From Paenibacillus lacisoli (GTDB lineage: Bacteria > Bacillota > Bacilli > Paenibacillales > Paenibacillaceae), in NCBI RefSeq assembly GCF_030580655.1, contig NZ_JAUQTB010000013.1, positions 1-64,000 of the forward strand: a stretch of 64,000 nt of DNA, read 5' to 3'. Of this stretch, positions 37,105 through 45,214 are shown in pieces. The notes beneath the pieces were generated by a model that saw only the letters and a list, made by a program, of their open reading frames with translations, made no database searches and had not been told where the DNA came from. The position numbers and the translations under genes were made by a program. The stretch's first letter is position 1. Every line of letters starts with the position of its first letter.

Positions 37105-37824
37105 TTAGCTGCAGCTTTGTACGCTCTTGTTAGCAGACAGGGAGGTCCAGGCAGATTCATTGAATCCTTTGATAAGGAGCCATACGGCCAGAATCATTTC
37201 ATTAGCGGCAACAGGCAGCGCAAGAATTCCTCCCCAGAATGAAACCTGCTTAATTACACCGAACATGACCAGCAAGGCACAGATGAAAACTAGCACTGCC
37301 CCTGACATGCCCAGAATAGGGATAAATCTCGGTAACAATCTGGATTTATAAAAAATATAGCTGTACATCATGGTGTTAATTCCGAGCATGAACAAGGGGC
37401 CAAGCATAAAGGTCCAGTCGTGAATGGCTTTTAATACAATTCCCGAAGCTTGAAAAGAGGTTGTGTCCAAGACGCCCGCCGCTGTAAATTCACGGCTCAG
37501 GGTAACCAGAGACAGTACGCTGATGAGACCTATCGTTATGACAACTGCTTCAAGAAAACGAAAGCAGACGTGCCAGAGTGCGATCGTTTCATTATATTTT
37601 TTGAGGACCGGGAACATGGTTGTTGCAGTACCCACAGCAGAGATGACAAGAAGTAACTCCATAAGCGCTCCTAATATGACCTGGTTGGCATGTTCAGCAC
37701 CTTGAACCAGATAACCGGGATCCTTTAGAACAGGATCATACAGAACAAGCCCCCCCACGACGGCTGTAACAACTGCAAGAATAAAGAAAAAACCCACCAA
37801 TCTGCCTGCAGTCCTCAAACTCAT
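37105..37824 (-). CDS. DUF4386 family membrane protein
   Basis: A 239-residue integral membrane protein with six hydrophobic segments, matching the DUF4386 pattern (FFILAVVTAVVGG at the start, NQVILGALMELLLV and HDWTFMLGPLFMLGINTMMYSY in the middle). Function is unknown. Genes of this type often sit next to a small XRE regulator, and here an XRE fragment lies 47 bases upstream on the same strand. Because that regulator has lost its start, the native promoter of this pair may be gone. Confidence 0.85.
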   Translation of the reverse strand: MSLRTAGRLVGFFFILAVVTAVVGGLVLYDPVLKDPGYLVQGAEHANQVILGALMELLLVISAVGTATTMFPVLKKYNETIALWHVCFRFLEAVVITIGLISVLSLVTLSREFTAAGVLDTTSFQASGIVLKAIHDWTFMLGPLFMLGINTMMYSYIFYKSRLLPRFIPILGMSGAVLVFICALLVMFGVIKQVSFWGGILALPVAANEMILAVWLLIKGFNESAWTSLSANKSVQSCS

Positions 37825-37871
37825 TTAACATCCCCACTTTCAATAAATTCACAAGCTGTGAAACGAAAGCA

Positions 37872-38033
37872 CTAATTTTCCTGGGACTTGGTCTCTGTCT
37901 CTGTCTCATAAAAGAATACTTCTTCCAGAGGTAAATGAAAGGCCAGAGCAATGCGGAAAGCCAATTCGAGAGAAGGCGAATAATTCCCTTTTTCGAGAGC
38001 TACGATGGTCTGTCTGGTTACAAAGGCCTTGTC
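37872..38033 (-). pseudogene. 5'-truncated XRE-family regulator (YozG-like)
   Basis: The last ~53 codons encode DKAFVTRQTIVALEKGNY followed by SPSLELAFRIALAF and LEEVFFYE, the second half of a ~67-residue XRE repressor of the type paired with small membrane proteins. The first ~15-20 residues, including the first helix and start codon, are missing. Upstream of codon D the minus-strand frame runs into the antisense of the oxidoreductase gene and is no longer XRE-like. The break is at about 38033. This looks like a real loss of the 5' end; an assembly join is the alternative. Confidence 0.8.
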
Positions 38034-38086
38034 AGGCCCTGGTCTATGACCAGTACGGATCACCCGAGGTCCTGCGGATTGAAGAG

Positions 38087-39001
38087 GTGGACATTCCCGC
38101 AGTGAAGGAGTATGAAGTATTAATTGAAGTTCATGCGGCTTCGGTAAACTCATGGGACTGGGATTTGCTGCGAGGCAAGCCCTTCGTGAACCGCATGGGC
38201 GGACTGCGCAAGCCCCGTTACCGTATACTTGGGGCAGATATCGCAGGCAGGGTCGTTGCTGCTGGTGCTGGTGTCCAGCGGTTCCGGCCGGGGGACGAGG
38301 TGTTCGGCGATATTTCCGGATCAGGCTGGGGCGGATTCGCAGAATATGTCAGTGTGCAGGAAAAGGCCCTGACTGCCAAGCCGGCCGGGCTGAGTTTCGA
38401 GCAGGCGGCCGCCATTCCCCAGGCCGCGGTTCTTGCACTGCAGGGTATGCGCGATAAGGGTAAGCTTCAGCAAGGCCAGAAGGTTTTGATCAATGGGGCG
38501 GGGGGCGGCGTTGGTACGTTCGGAATCCAATATGCCAAATACCTTGGAGCAGAAGTGAGCGGTGTAGACTGTGCCGATAAGCTGGAGGTCATGCGTCAGG
38601 CTGGAGCAGATCATGTCCTGGATTATGCTGCAGAGGACTTCACAGCCAACAAGCTGCACTATGATCTGATCATGGATGTGGTTGGAACCCGTTCGTTAGC
38701 CTCCATCAAGCGCGCGCTTAAGCCAGGAGGGAGCTATGTTATGATCGGCGGTACCATGTCCAGCATCTTTAAAACAATAATTGCGGCGCCGCTGACCTCC
38801 AGATTTGAGGATAAGCATCTCGCGCTTCTGATTCATCGCCCAAATCACGAAGATCAACAGGTATGGAAGGAGCTGGCCGAGGCGGGCTATATTTCTCCTG
38901 TTGTAGACCGCTGTTATTCACTGGACGATGCGGCCCAGGCGATTCGTGATCTTGGAGAAGGCCGGGTTAAAGGGAAAGCCGTCATAAAAATTAAAGCCTA
39001 A
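38087..39001 (+). CDS. NAD(P)-dependent medium-chain oxidoreductase (quinone reductase-like), 5'-truncated
   Basis: A zinc-free MDR/quinone-reductase-type enzyme. GADIAGRVVAAG, the GDEVFGDISG segment, the Rossmann motif INGAGGGVGTFGIQYAK and the C-terminal EGRVKGKAVIKI are all present. Homology clearly continues upstream of the first usable start (GTG 38087): codons from 38033 read QALVYDQYG and SPEVLRIEE, the normal N-terminus minus only the initiating Met. No ATG, GTG or TTG with a ribosome binding site is found at the right place, and the frame then runs into antisense of the XRE fragment. Initiation at GTG 38087 would lose ~18 residues of the first beta strands. Probably a damaged gene. 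Confidence 0.75.
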   Translation: MDIPAVKEYEVLIEVHAASVNSWDWDLLRGKPFVNRMGGLRKPRYRILGADIAGRVVAAGAGVQRFRPGDEVFGDISGSGWGGFAEYVSVQEKALTAKPAGLSFEQAAAIPQAAVLALQGMRDKGKLQQGQKVLINGAGGGVGTFGIQYAKYLGAEVSGVDCADKLEVMRQAGADHVLDYAAEDFTANKLHYDLIMDVVGTRSLASIKRALKPGGSYVMIGGTMSSIFKTIIAAPLTSRFEDKHLALLIHRPNHEDQQVWKELAEAGYISPVVDRCYSLDDAAQAIRDLGEGRVKGKAVIKIKA

Positions 39002-39010
39002 CGGCTTCTT

Positions 39011-39046
39011 GAAGCACCCCAGGCTCAGGGGTGCTTGTTTCTTTTT
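39011..39046 (+). terminator. Terminator after the oxidoreductase gene
   Basis: AAGCACCCC pairs with GGGGTGCTT across AGGCTCA, followed by GTTTCTTTTT. Confidence 0.8.
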
Positions 39047-39133
39047 ACCGTACACCGAATTCGGCAGATGAATGTTCAAGGAGTATACTGTTAATAACGA
39101 TATATCAAAAATACATCAAGCGAAGGTGACATC

Positions 39134-39949
39134 ATGAAACTGTTAACGCTCAACACCCACTCCTGGATGGAGACTGAACAGCTGGATAAAATCCGGCAGC
39201 TGGCCGATTTCATTAATGAACAGAAGTACGATGTCATCGCACTTCAGGAAGTGAACCAGCAGCAGAACAGCCGGGCCGTTGAAATATCTGCGTTGGCGGG
39301 CTATCACGCATCGGATCCGGAAACGGTCATCCGCGAAGATAACTTTGCCTATCTGCTTCGCGAGCAGCTGGATCAGCCTTATTCCTGGACTTGGGTAACG
39401 ACCCACAAGACGTTTTCCGTATATGATGAAGGCCTCGCCCTGCTGTCCCGGAAGCCGATCACCGGTACGATGCACGATTATGTCTCCCAGTTGAAAGATC
39501 ATAACAATTACCGCACACGCAAAATTGCAGGGATTGAAACGGAAGTGCTCGGACAGGCTGTCTGGTTCTTCAGCGCCCATTACGGCTGGTGGAATGATGA
39601 AGAATCCTTCCGCGGGCAGTGGGATCGTACAGAGGATTTGCTTCAGTCTTACCGTTCACGTCAAATGTATATAATGGGCGATTTTAATAATGTCGCGGAG
39701 GTCCGTGACGAAGGATACGACTATGTCGTCTCCCGTGGTTGGCATGATCTCTATCATGCAGCAGCACAGCGGGATGATGGAGCCACGGTGACTAAAGCTA
39801 TTGCCGGCTGGAAAAACAATGAGGCCAAGCTTCGAATTGATTACATCTTCTCTTCACAGCCTGTGAAGGCGCTTCGCTCTCAGGTCGTGTTGAACGGTAC
39901 GAACGGACCGGTGGTCTCCGATCATTACGGAGTGGCCGTTGAATTATAA
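39134..39949 (+). CDS. Endonuclease/exonuclease/phosphatase family protein
   Basis: A 271-residue metal-dependent hydrolase of the DNase I/sphingomyelinase fold. Conserved blocks are LTLNTHS at the start, the metal-binding Glu in ALQEVN, the catalytic His in FSAHYGW, GDFNN, and the terminal DYIF plus SDHYGV. There is no signal peptide, so it acts in the cytoplasm on a phosphodiester or phosphomonoester of unknown nature. AAGGTGACATC precedes the ATG. The aldolase-type gene begins 35 bases after its stop. Confidence 0.88.
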   Translation: MKLLTLNTHSWMETEQLDKIRQLADFINEQKYDVIALQEVNQQQNSRAVEISALAGYHASDPETVIREDNFAYLLREQLDQPYSWTWVTTHKTFSVYDEGLALLSRKPITGTMHDYVSQLKDHNNYRTRKIAGIETEVLGQAVWFFSAHYGWWNDEESFRGQWDRTEDLLQSYRSRQMYIMGDFNNVAEVRDEGYDYVVSRGWHDLYHAAAQRDDGATVTKAIAGWKNNEAKLRIDYIFSSQPVKALRSQVVLNGTNGPVVSDHYGVAVEL

Positions 39950-39984
39950 ACAGGCAAGCAGATCAAGGAATCGGAGGGAATAGA

Positions 39985-41076
39985 ATGACTAAAGAAACAA
40001 CATTGGCGGATTCGTATAATGCGGCTGAATACAAAATTGCCGGGCATGGCCCGCGCAGCGTTCAGGTGCTGAAGGATGTATTCGATTCTTTGGATGGCAG
40101 TCTGCTGAGCGATATGTACGGTAAAGGGGAAGTCATTGAGGAATTTCAGCAGCGAATGGCAGATCTGCTGGGCAAGGAGCGTGCTGTTTTCTTTCCGAGC
40201 GGAACGATGGCCCAGCAGATTGCACTGCGGATCTGGTGTGAAGAGAAAGGCTTGAAGAGAGTCGCTTACCATCCGCTCTGCCATTTGGAAATCCACGAAG
40301 AGAACGGGCTGAAGGAGCTTCATCATATCGAGTCTGTGCTGCTGGCGGATCCGGAGCGGTTAATCACGCTTGAGGATGTGAAAGGGCTGCAGGAGGATAT
40401 TTCCTGTCTGCTGCTGGAGCTGCCTCAGCGGGAGATTGGCGGGCAGCTGCCTGCTTATGAAGAGCTGGAGGCGATTTCACGTTATTGCCGTGAGCAGGGA
40501 ATAAGGCTTCACCTCGATGGTGCACGCCTGCTTGAGATTCTGCCTTATTATCAGAGAACAGCAGCCGAGGTGTGCAGCCTGTTCGACAGTGTCTATCTTT
40601 CCGTCTACAAGGGAATCGGCGGTATTGCAGGGGCCGTGCTTGCAGGAGAGCGCTCATTTACGGAAGCTTCAAAAGTATGGAAAAGACGTCACGGCGGCGA
40701 TCTCATCAGCCTCTATCCTTATATCATCACTGCAGACCATTATCTGCGGCAGCGGCAGGATAAGATGGGCCAGTATTATGAAGAAGCCAAGGAGCTGGCG
40801 GCCCAGCTGAATGCATGCAGGCAGGTTTCCACCCTGCCGCAGACACCTGTCAGCAGCATGTTTCATGTTTATTTCAACGTGCCGCGGGCCCAGCTGGAGC
40901 CTATCCTGATTCAGGTACAGGAGACAACCGGTGTCGGCTTGATTGCCTATTTGAACGAGACAGGGCCATCAACCTGCTACAGTGAAATCAGTCTGGGCGA
41001 CCGTTATGCCGGTCTGCCGAAGGAACGACTGCGTCACAGTCTTCAGGAGCTGGACCGGCTGCTCGGGGAGTTCTGA
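39985..41076 (+). CDS. PLP-dependent threonine aldolase/beta-eliminating lyase family
   Basis: A 363-residue fold-type I PLP enzyme close to low-specificity L-threonine aldolases, which split threonine or related beta-hydroxy amino acids into glycine and an aldehyde. FPSGTMAQQIA binds the phosphate, HLDGAR carries the ring-nitrogen Asp178, and K209 in SVYKGIGG is the Schiff-base lysine. Substrate specificity within the family varies. CGGAGGG lies before the ATG. Only three bases separate its stop from the AraC-GH39 gene, so the two are likely co-expressed. Confidence 0.88.
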   Translation: MTKETTLADSYNAAEYKIAGHGPRSVQVLKDVFDSLDGSLLSDMYGKGEVIEEFQQRMADLLGKERAVFFPSGTMAQQIALRIWCEEKGLKRVAYHPLCHLEIHEENGLKELHHIESVLLADPERLITLEDVKGLQEDISCLLLELPQREIGGQLPAYEELEAISRYCREQGIRLHLDGARLLEILPYYQRTAAEVCSLFDSVYLSVYKGIGGIAGAVLAGERSFTEASKVWKRRHGGDLISLYPYIITADHYLRQRQDKMGQYYEEAKELAAQLNACRQVSTLPQTPVSSMFHVYFNVPRAQLEPILIQVQETTGVGLIAYLNETGPSTCYSEISLGDRYAGLPKERLRHSLQELDRLLGEF

Positions 41077-41079
41077 TTC

Positions 41080-43599
41080 ATGAGCAGTTCCATCTATGAA
41101 TTGATTGTCACGGATGAATGCGTTCCTTTTGACGTCTCGCTGCACAGTGTGAACTATGTACCAAGCCATTGGCACAACAGCATGGAGATCATTTTTGTGC
41201 TGCGGGGCAATCTGGAGGCCTCCGTCGGCAGCCTCAAGTACAGCCTTAGTGAAGGAGATGTGCTGCTGATCAACCACTCGCTCGTTCATGAAGTGATCGG
41301 ACTTGATCTGAATATCATCGCTACCTTTCAGATCCCGCTGAACTATATGAAGGCTAATCTGGCGGGCGGTGAGCACATACAGTTCGACTGTCATGCCGGT
41401 ACGGCCCCGCCTGAGAAGAAGTCTGCACTGGACCAGATCCGCCAGCTGCTGGCCGAGATGGTCCACCTGACCTATAAGAAGGGGGAAGCCTACGAGCTGG
41501 AGATGCAGTCCCGTATGCTCGGAGTGCTCTCCGTACTGGTCAAGCAGTTTAAATCCAGCGTTACCGCCGGGGGAGCCAATGAGAAGTACATGGAACGGAT
41601 GCTCCGGATTATTACTTATATTGAGGACCACTATAAGGAGCCGGTAACCCTGCAATCGATTGCGGAGCGCGAGTTTCTGTCAGTACCGTATCTGTCCAAG
41701 TTTTTTAGTGAACACATGGGCCTTAATTTTCAGAACTATCTGACCAGCATCCGGCTTAAGAACGCGGTGGAGGAATTGCTGCGTCATGAAGAGCTTCCCA
41801 TTGCAGAGCTGTCAGAAAACCATGGCTTTCCGAACGTTAAGTCCTTCTACGCAGCCTTCAAGAATCGCTATCACATAACGCCAAATGAATACCGCAAGCA
41901 GTACAGGCCGGATCTCCGGGAAGGCAAGCAGGAACGTCCCTCATCCAATTACCTGACCTTTAATCAATCCAGCGCGCTCGGGATCATTAACCAGTATCTC
42001 CAGCGGAGAGTGACCTATCATGAGGAGCATCTTCATTCCATTCAGTTGGTGAGAAGATCAATTGAGGTTGGGGGAGCGGGAGACCCGCTCCGTCATACGT
42101 GGAGAAATGTGATCACGATCGGTAAAGCCCAGGAAGGACTTCTTGGTGATATTCAGGAGCAGCTGAGATATGTGCAGCGTACCGTTCCATTCCGTTACCT
42201 GCGCTTTCATGGTATCTTCGATGACGGGATGTCGGTCTACCGTGAGGACTCCTCCGGCCAGCCTGTGCTGAGCTTCCGATTGACCGACCAGCTGTTTGAT
42301 TTTCTGCTGTCGATCGGGCTGAAGCCTTTCATCGAGCTGGGCTTTATGCCTTCGGCGATGGCTGCGGACCCGGACAAAACGGTCTTTTACCGTAAAAGCT
42401 ATACGAGTCCGCCGGCTTCGCTCGACCGCTGGTGCGGCATGGTTGACGCCTTTATCCGGCATAATATGAACCGTTATGGTGCAGCCGAGGTGGAGAGCTG
42501 GATGTTTGAGTTCTGGAACGAGCCGGAATTCCCGATCTTCTGGCCGTCCACGCTGGATGAGTTTAATGAAATGTATGCCCGTACGTATGAGACGGTCAAA
42601 ACGATTTCCCCGCGACTGCAGATTGGCGGGCCGGGGCGAATCATTACGATTCACTCCAATGAGCTGAATGAGCGATTTTTCGCCTTCTGCCGGGAGAGAG
42701 ATTGTATTCCGGATTTTGTCCCGGTGCATTTCTATCCGCACGAGGGCATGGACCAGATTGTTGAATCAGACGAGCTCGACGTCCCCCTCGCCTACCGCAA
42801 GCTGCTGGAGGAATTCAAGGGCATCTCCGCCAATCCGGATTTTTTGCGGGATATGCTGATCCGTGAGCAGCAGCTGCTGCAGGATCTGGGACTGTCACAG
42901 CTTCCCCTGTATCTGACAGAGTGGAATTCGACCGCGTATCACCGGGATCTGACTAACGATACGCTGTACAAGGCGGCTTATATTGTGAAGAATATCGTGG
43001 AGAATCTGGATCGCATCGAAAGCTTCGGTTATTGGGTATTAAGTGACAATCACGAGGAATATCCCGCTGCAGCAGAGCTGTTTCATGGCGGGCTTGGACT
43101 GTTGACGCAGTATGGTATTCCGAAACCCGGAATGTATGCGTTTCAGCTGCTGTCCAGATTGGGAAGCACACGGATCGCCCGTGAGGAAGGCAGCATCGTG
43201 ACAGCCGGTAACGGCGGGTATCAGATCATGACCTACAACTATGCTCACTTCGATGACCTCTATGCTATGGGAGATACGTCTTTTATCCATGCCACTAATC
43301 GTTATAACGGCTTCAAAGAGGAGAAGACCCTTCGGCAGGAGATTGAGCTGAAAGGGATTCCGGAGGGTCTATACCAAGTCGTTACCCATACGATTGACCG
43401 GCTGCATGGAAGCAGCTATGACAAGTGGGTGGAGATGGGGGCCCCTTCGGTACTGAGGACGGAGGACCTGAGCTATCTGCAGGACAGCTCGGTACCACGG
43501 CGTCATGTGCAGCAGCTGGAGATTCAAGACAGCTGGACCTGTGTTTCCGTGCTGGAGCCGCACGCTGTGCAGCTGGTCGAGATCATTCCCGTGCTGTAG
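41080..43599 (+). CDS. AraC-family regulator fused to a GH39 glycosidase domain
   Basis: An 839-residue fusion. Residues ~15-95 form a cupin-type sugar-sensing domain (PSHWHNSMEI...LRGNLEA). An AraC HTH pair spans ~172-275 (LQSIAEREFLSVPYLSKFF and HGFPNVKSFYAAFKNRYHITP). After a linker (~280-320) comes a GH39 TIM barrel (~325-700) with acid/base E481 in FEFWNEPEF and nucleophile E614 in LYLTEWNSTAY, then a C-terminal beta sandwich (~705-839). GH39 enzymes are retaining beta-xylosidases or related. Both catalytic Glu are kept, so the sensor may also be an enzyme. There is no signal peptide. It precedes an MFS transporter and a GH3, probably its targets. Confidence 0.92.
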   Translation: MSSSIYELIVTDECVPFDVSLHSVNYVPSHWHNSMEIIFVLRGNLEASVGSLKYSLSEGDVLLINHSLVHEVIGLDLNIIATFQIPLNYMKANLAGGEHIQFDCHAGTAPPEKKSALDQIRQLLAEMVHLTYKKGEAYELEMQSRMLGVLSVLVKQFKSSVTAGGANEKYMERMLRIITYIEDHYKEPVTLQSIAEREFLSVPYLSKFFSEHMGLNFQNYLTSIRLKNAVEELLRHEELPIAELSENHGFPNVKSFYAAFKNRYHITPNEYRKQYRPDLREGKQERPSSNYLTFNQSSALGIINQYLQRRVTYHEEHLHSIQLVRRSIEVGGAGDPLRHTWRNVITIGKAQEGLLGDIQEQLRYVQRTVPFRYLRFHGIFDDGMSVYREDSSGQPVLSFRLTDQLFDFLLSIGLKPFIELGFMPSAMAADPDKTVFYRKSYTSPPASLDRWCGMVDAFIRHNMNRYGAAEVESWMFEFWNEPEFPIFWPSTLDEFNEMYARTYETVKTISPRLQIGGPGRIITIHSNELNERFFAFCRERDCIPDFVPVHFYPHEGMDQIVESDELDVPLAYRKLLEEFKGISANPDFLRDMLIREQQLLQDLGLSQLPLYLTEWNSTAYHRDLTNDTLYKAAYIVKNIVENLDRIESFGYWVLSDNHEEYPAAAELFHGGLGLLTQYGIPKPGMYAFQLLSRLGSTRIAREEGSIVTAGNGGYQIMTYNYAHFDDLYAMGDTSFIHATNRYNGFKEEKTLRQEIELKGIPEGLYQVVTHTIDRLHGSSYDKWVEMGAPSVLRTEDLSYLQDSSVPRRHVQQLEIQDSWTCVSVLEPHAVQLVEIIPVL

Positions 43600-43684
43600 T
43601 GATTATGTCAATTTTTAATGAAGCGACCTGTCATGAAATGAAGCGGTTACACTAAACTGATTAAAAATTAACCTAAATCTATAT

Positions 43685-43715
43685 AAAACGCTATCTCTCA
43701 TAGAGATAGCGTTTT
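43685..43715 (+). terminator. Terminator after the AraC-GH39 gene
   Basis: A perfect 14-bp stem (43685-43698 with 43702-43715) with a CAT loop, ending in TTTT. It separates the regulator from the transporter operon. Confidence 0.85.
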
Positions 43716-43718
43716 CAT

Positions 43719-43735
43719 TTACAATGAAATTGTAA
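43719..43735. promoter_or_regulatory. Inverted repeat upstream of the MFS transporter
   Basis: TTACAAT GAA ATTGTAA is a perfect 7-bp inverted repeat overlapping the cre site that follows. It could be an operator for the local regulator. Confidence 0.4.
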
Positions 43736-43744
43736 TCGTTTCCA
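43730..43744 (+). promoter_or_regulatory. cre (CcpA) site before the MFS transporter
   Basis: TTGTAATCGTTTCCA fits the cre consensus WTGNAANCGNWWNCA at all fixed positions, 24 bases before the transporter start. It predicts catabolite repression of the transporter and perhaps of the GH3 behind it. Confidence 0.65.
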
Positions 43745-43767
43745 AGTAGATAAAGGGGGTAACCACA

Positions 43768-45087
43768 ATGGCTGGTTCCGTTATAAAAGGTCAGGCGATC
43801 ACACCATTTCGCCGGCTCACATTCGGTATCATACTCGGCTATGGCCTGATGATGCTAGCACTTATGACTCCTGCAACGCTTTTGCTGACATTTAAGATGA
43901 TTGAAATTGATCCCAACGGCTATACCTCTTCTTACGGTCTGGTAGCCGGGATCGGGGCTTTCTTTGCCCTGCTGGGCAACCCGATCGGCGGGGCGATCAG
44001 TGACCGTACGAATATCTCCTTCGGCCGCCGGCGTACATGGATTCTGATAGGGCCTCTGGTCGGCTGTGCCGCATTGCTGGTTGTTGGTTTTGCTTCGCAA
44101 ACCTGGCAGATTATCCTGGGCTGGGCTGTAGCTCAATTGTTCTTTAACTTTGGAATGGCATCCTATACAGCCCTGATTCCGGATCAGGTTGATTCCAAGC
44201 GGCAGGGCACCCTTTCCGGTATTATGGGTCTCGGTATCCCGGCTTCGATTGCGATCGGTATGCTGCTGATGAATGTGATGGGGGATGCCTCCACCGGCGT
44301 GAAGTGGTCGGTTATGGCTGCACTGGGTATCGTAGGACCGCTTATCAGCTTGTTCCTGATTCGTGATGGTAAAGTCGATGTTGTCAAAAAGCCTCAAACC
44401 AAGGCTTCGCTGAGCGAGAGAATTAGCAAGGTGTACCCGAGTCCGCGCAAATACCCGCACTTTACGTGGGCTGTAGCATTAAAATTTCTGATGATGATGG
44501 GGTACTGCAGCAGCTTGTACCTGACTGTCATGCTCGTAAACCGTATGGGCTTGTCTGAAAGCGCTGCAACAGCAAGCGTAGCCACCATTAACATTATTGC
44601 GATGATCGGTACGGCGATTACCAGTGTGCTGGGCGGAATCTGGTCCGATAAAGTAGGGAAACAAAAGCCGTTCCTTTATGTAACCGTTATCGTCATTGCC
44701 GCAGGGATTTTCCTGTATGCGTTTGTGCCAACGATGATGTCCTACACACTCGCTTCGCTGCTGATTGGTATCGGTTACGGCTGCTTCTCGGCCGTTGATA
44801 TGGCGCTGGTGTCCCGCATTCTTCCTAATAAGGAGGATGCGGCCAAAGACTTTGGCATCATGAACGTGGCCAATGCGCTTCCGCAATCTATTGTTCCGGC
44901 CATTGCTCCACTCCTGCTCGGCGTCGGCGGCTGGTCCTTCTTTTATATTGCGCTGGCCGTGTGCACCGTATTGTCAGTCATAGCACTTAAGCCAATTCCG
45001 GAAGTGGGACAGAATCCGCAGGTGGATGGTCCCAAGAGTACAGAAGCCAGTCCTATCGTAGGCGGAAGTCAGCACCAGGCACTGTAA
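43768..45087 (+). CDS. MFS transporter, probably for a sugar or glycoside
   Basis: A 439-residue protein with about twelve membrane segments and the MFS loop motif between helices 2 and 3, [18 protein letters not shown], plus a second [14 protein letters not shown] motif in the second half. It lies between an AraC-GH39 regulator and a GH3 enzyme, and carries a cre site in its leader, so a plant glycoside or disaccharide is the likely cargo (inference). AAAGGGGG is well placed before the ATG. A weak terminator separates it from the GH3 gene. Confidence 0.88.
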   Translation: MAGSVIKGQAITPFRRLTFGIILGYGLMMLALMTPATLLLTFKMIEIDPNGYTSSYGLVAGIGAFFALLGNPIGGAISDRTNISFGRRRTWILIGPLVGCAALLVVGFASQTWQIILGWAVAQLFFNFGMASYTALIPDQVDSKRQGTLSGIMGLGIPASIAIGMLLMNVMGDASTGVKWSVMAALGIVGPLISLFLIRDGKVDVVKKPQTKASLSERISKVYPSPRKYPHFTWAVALKFLMMMGYCSSLYLTVMLVNRMGLSESAATASVATINIIAMIGTAITSVLGGIWSDKVGKQKPFLYVTVIVIAAGIFLYAFVPTMMSYTLASLLIGIGYGCFSAVDMALVSRILPNKEDAAKDFGIMNVANALPQSIVPAIAPLLLGVGGWSFFYIALAVCTVLSVIALKPIPEVGQNPQVDGPKSTEASPIVGGSQHQAL

Positions 45088-45127
45088 CGGATTGCATCAT
45101 GCTAAGGATAGGAATCTGAACAGGGAG

Positions 45128-45162
45128 GAGCCGGAGACAGAGATATCCCCGGCTCTTTCTTG
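45128..45162 (+). terminator. Weak terminator between the MFS and GH3 genes
   Basis: GAGCCGG (45128-45134) pairs with CCGGCTC (45149-45155), followed by TTTCTTGTTT. The 14-base loop and interrupted T run suggest partial termination only. Confidence 0.5.
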
Positions 45163-45214
45163 TTTATCTGAAATCAATAAAACACCTGCATTTAGGGGAT
45201 GGAGGATCATTATT

